22,487 bases of DNA from CAZDQL01 sp964507325 (GTDB lineage Bacteria > Planctomycetota > UBA1135 > GCA-002686595), in contig CAZDQL010000106.1 of assembly GCA_964507325.1 (NCBI GenBank), positions 1 to 22,487 on the forward strand, written 5' to 3'. The notes beneath the pieces are model-generated. The model worked only from the letters and a program-made list of their open reading frames with translations, ran no database searches and had not been told where the DNA came from. The position numbers were made by a program, and so were the translations under genes. This document shows, piece after piece, positions 21,408 to 22,487 of this stretch (the first letter of the stretch is position 1; every line of letters starts with the position of its first letter).

Positions 21408-22487
21408 TGGGGGGGGTCGCCCGAGCGCGGCGTTTGGCCTTGTGCCTGCCGTTCCTGGCGGGGGCCTGCACCCTGCCCGGGACCACTCCCGCCGAGCGCA
21501 ACGCGGCGGTCAACCGCCAGCTGCTGTCGACCCTGGAGACGCGGGCTCTCTCGCGGGTCGAGGACTTCGACGAGGACGCGTACTTCGATGAGTTGGAGGG
21601 GCTCTACGCGGACGCTCCCGCCGCTGCGGTTGAGCCAGAGGCCGCCGTCGAACCCGCGGACCTGCCGCCTCTGAACCCCTACCTCACTTTTGGCTCTCGC
21701 ATCTGGCCGGCGGGGGATGGCTACTTCGTCAAGCCCTACTCCTTCCCCTTGGGCATGGCGGAAGACGTCAAGAACCTGGCCCGGATCTACGGCGACTTCC
21801 CCGTCACCGACGCGACGGGAGGCTCCCTGCCCCCCGTGGCGGACCAGGCCCCCGACTCCGCCGTCTTCGAACTGAGAGCGGGATTCGACGCCGCGCCCTT
21901 CAACCCGCCACGCGGGGCTGCCATCACCTCGCCGGCGATGGTGCAGCTCTCCGACTGGATCTTCGTGCGCGCGCGCCCCGAAGTCCTGCTGGAGGTGGAG
22001 CGCTTCTTCGACCTCTTCAGCGCCCACACGCGCCAGATCGAGATCGAGGCCAAGGTGGTCGAGGTCACCACCTCCGACTCGTTCGACTACGGCATCCGGC
22101 CGGTGGACGGGGAGACGCCGATCTTCGCCCTGCCCAACCCCGGCTCACTGATCAACTCCGTCGACTACTCCTTCGGCAACTCGGTCGACCAGGCGGAGGC
22201 GCTCTTCCGCCTGAGCTCGGTCTTCGACGGGGTCGAGTTCAACGCCATCCTCGAGTTGGTGGCGGACCACGAGAACGTGTCGATCATCTCGCGCCCCAAG
22301 GTCGCCGTGCGCGAGGGTGGCCGCGCCGAGATCGTCAACATCACGCGCTCCCCCTTCTTCAAGATCGAGGGGATCAACTCCGCCGGCAACTTCACGACCA
22401 AGATGGACTGGGTCGAGGTCGGCGTGCAGATGTACGTCATCCCGCGCGTGATCGGCGAGGACACGATCATCCTCAACATCGACATCG
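21407..22487 (+). CDS. Secretin-domain outer-membrane lipoprotein, copy 2 (partial, runs off window)
   Basis: The frame opens at ATG 21407, sharing one base with the previous TGA (TGATG), with GGAGG at 21395-21399, and continues to the window end (360 residues, no stop). It has a lipoprotein signal ending LAGAC (Cys21) and follows copy 1 closely: EDFDEDAYFDEL against EDFDADAYLEEL, RQIEIEAKVVEV against RQIEIEAKIVEV, and VSIISRPKVAVREG in both. In the core from about residue 205 the two are roughly 60% identical by eye, while the N-terminal halves differ (a Pro/Ala/Glu-rich stretch here). This is a tandem duplicate. A run of eight G (21409-21416) sits at the start codon. Whether the two form a mixed ring or separate channels is unknown. 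The last secretin motifs lie past the window end. Confidence 0.9.
   Translation, partial: MGGVARARRLALCLPFLAGACTLPGTTPAERNAAVNRQLLSTLETRALSRVEDFDEDAYFDELEGLYADAPAAAVEPEAAVEPADLPPLNPYLTFGSRIWPAGDGYFVKPYSFPLGMAEDVKNLARIYGDFPVTDATGGSLPPVADQAPDSAVFELRAGFDAAPFNPPRGAAITSPAMVQLSDWIFVRARPEVLLEVERFFDLFSAHTRQIEIEAKVVEVTTSDSFDYGIRPVDGETPIFALPNPGSLINSVDYSFGNSVDQAEALFRLSSVFDGVEFNAILELVADHENVSIISRPKVAVREGGRAEIVNITRSPFFKIEGINSAGNFTTKMDWVEVGVQMYVIPRVIGEDTIILNIDI

Overview
The window is about 22.5 kb of very GC-rich (roughly 68-70% by eye) bacterial chromosome with tightly packed genes. Some are housekeeping (ribosomal protein S15, polynucleotide phosphorylase) and many are envelope genes (lipoproteins, secretins, exported TPR proteins), so the host is Gram-negative. 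The mix of a Haliangium-like microcompartment shell, an RGG-tailed PNPase, GTG/TTG starts and many poorly known lipoproteins fits a Planctomycetota- or Myxococcota-type organism. No rRNA or other phylogenetic marker was analysed, so this is inference. I see no transposase, integrase, CRISPR array or tRNA.

Region 1 (1-4675, + strand) is the 3' part of a bacterial microcompartment (BMC) operon. In order it has: a partial protein with a Pro/Ala linker, a predicted helix and a Cys-rich tail; a BMC-H hexamer; a double-stacked-type BMC-T; two BMC-P pentamers; a second BMC-T; a small Cys-rich protein with an EutT/EutQ-like N-terminal motif; an ACT-domain protein carrying the same kind of N-terminal motif; and a UPF0210/DUF711 ('PFL family') protein. 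The shell proteins resemble, from memory, those of the Haliangium ochraceum organelle of unknown function. The most interesting point is that a normally stand-alone UPF0237 (ACT) / UPF0210 gene pair ends the shell operon, and its ACT partner has gained a microcompartment-type N-terminal module. This suggests an undescribed cargo or regulatory pair. Signature enzymes such as aldehyde dehydrogenase are not in view and may lie upstream of position 1.

Region 2 (4676-7429, + strand): a structured 255-base spacer, a GAF-like/HD-GYP cyclic-di-GMP phosphodiesterase, and a 12-helix MFS transporter.

Region 3 (7493-12008, - strand): a three-gene operon with 4-base start/stop overlaps. It encodes two distantly paralogous exported TPR proteins and a metallo-beta-lactamase-fold hydrolase.

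Region 4 (12253-15985, + strand): a 1006-residue lipoprotein with SbsA-type Ig-like and carboxypeptidase-regulatory-like domains, then a small CsgG/GNA1162-like lipoprotein.

Region 5 (15986-19086): a spacer with a degenerate 15-16 bp tandem repeat and leader hairpins, then rpsO and pnp. PNPase ends in a tail of about 100 residues rich in RGG.

Region 6 (19087-22487): a structured spacer, a small exported protein of unknown function, and two tandem secretin-domain lipoproteins. The second secretin runs off the window end.
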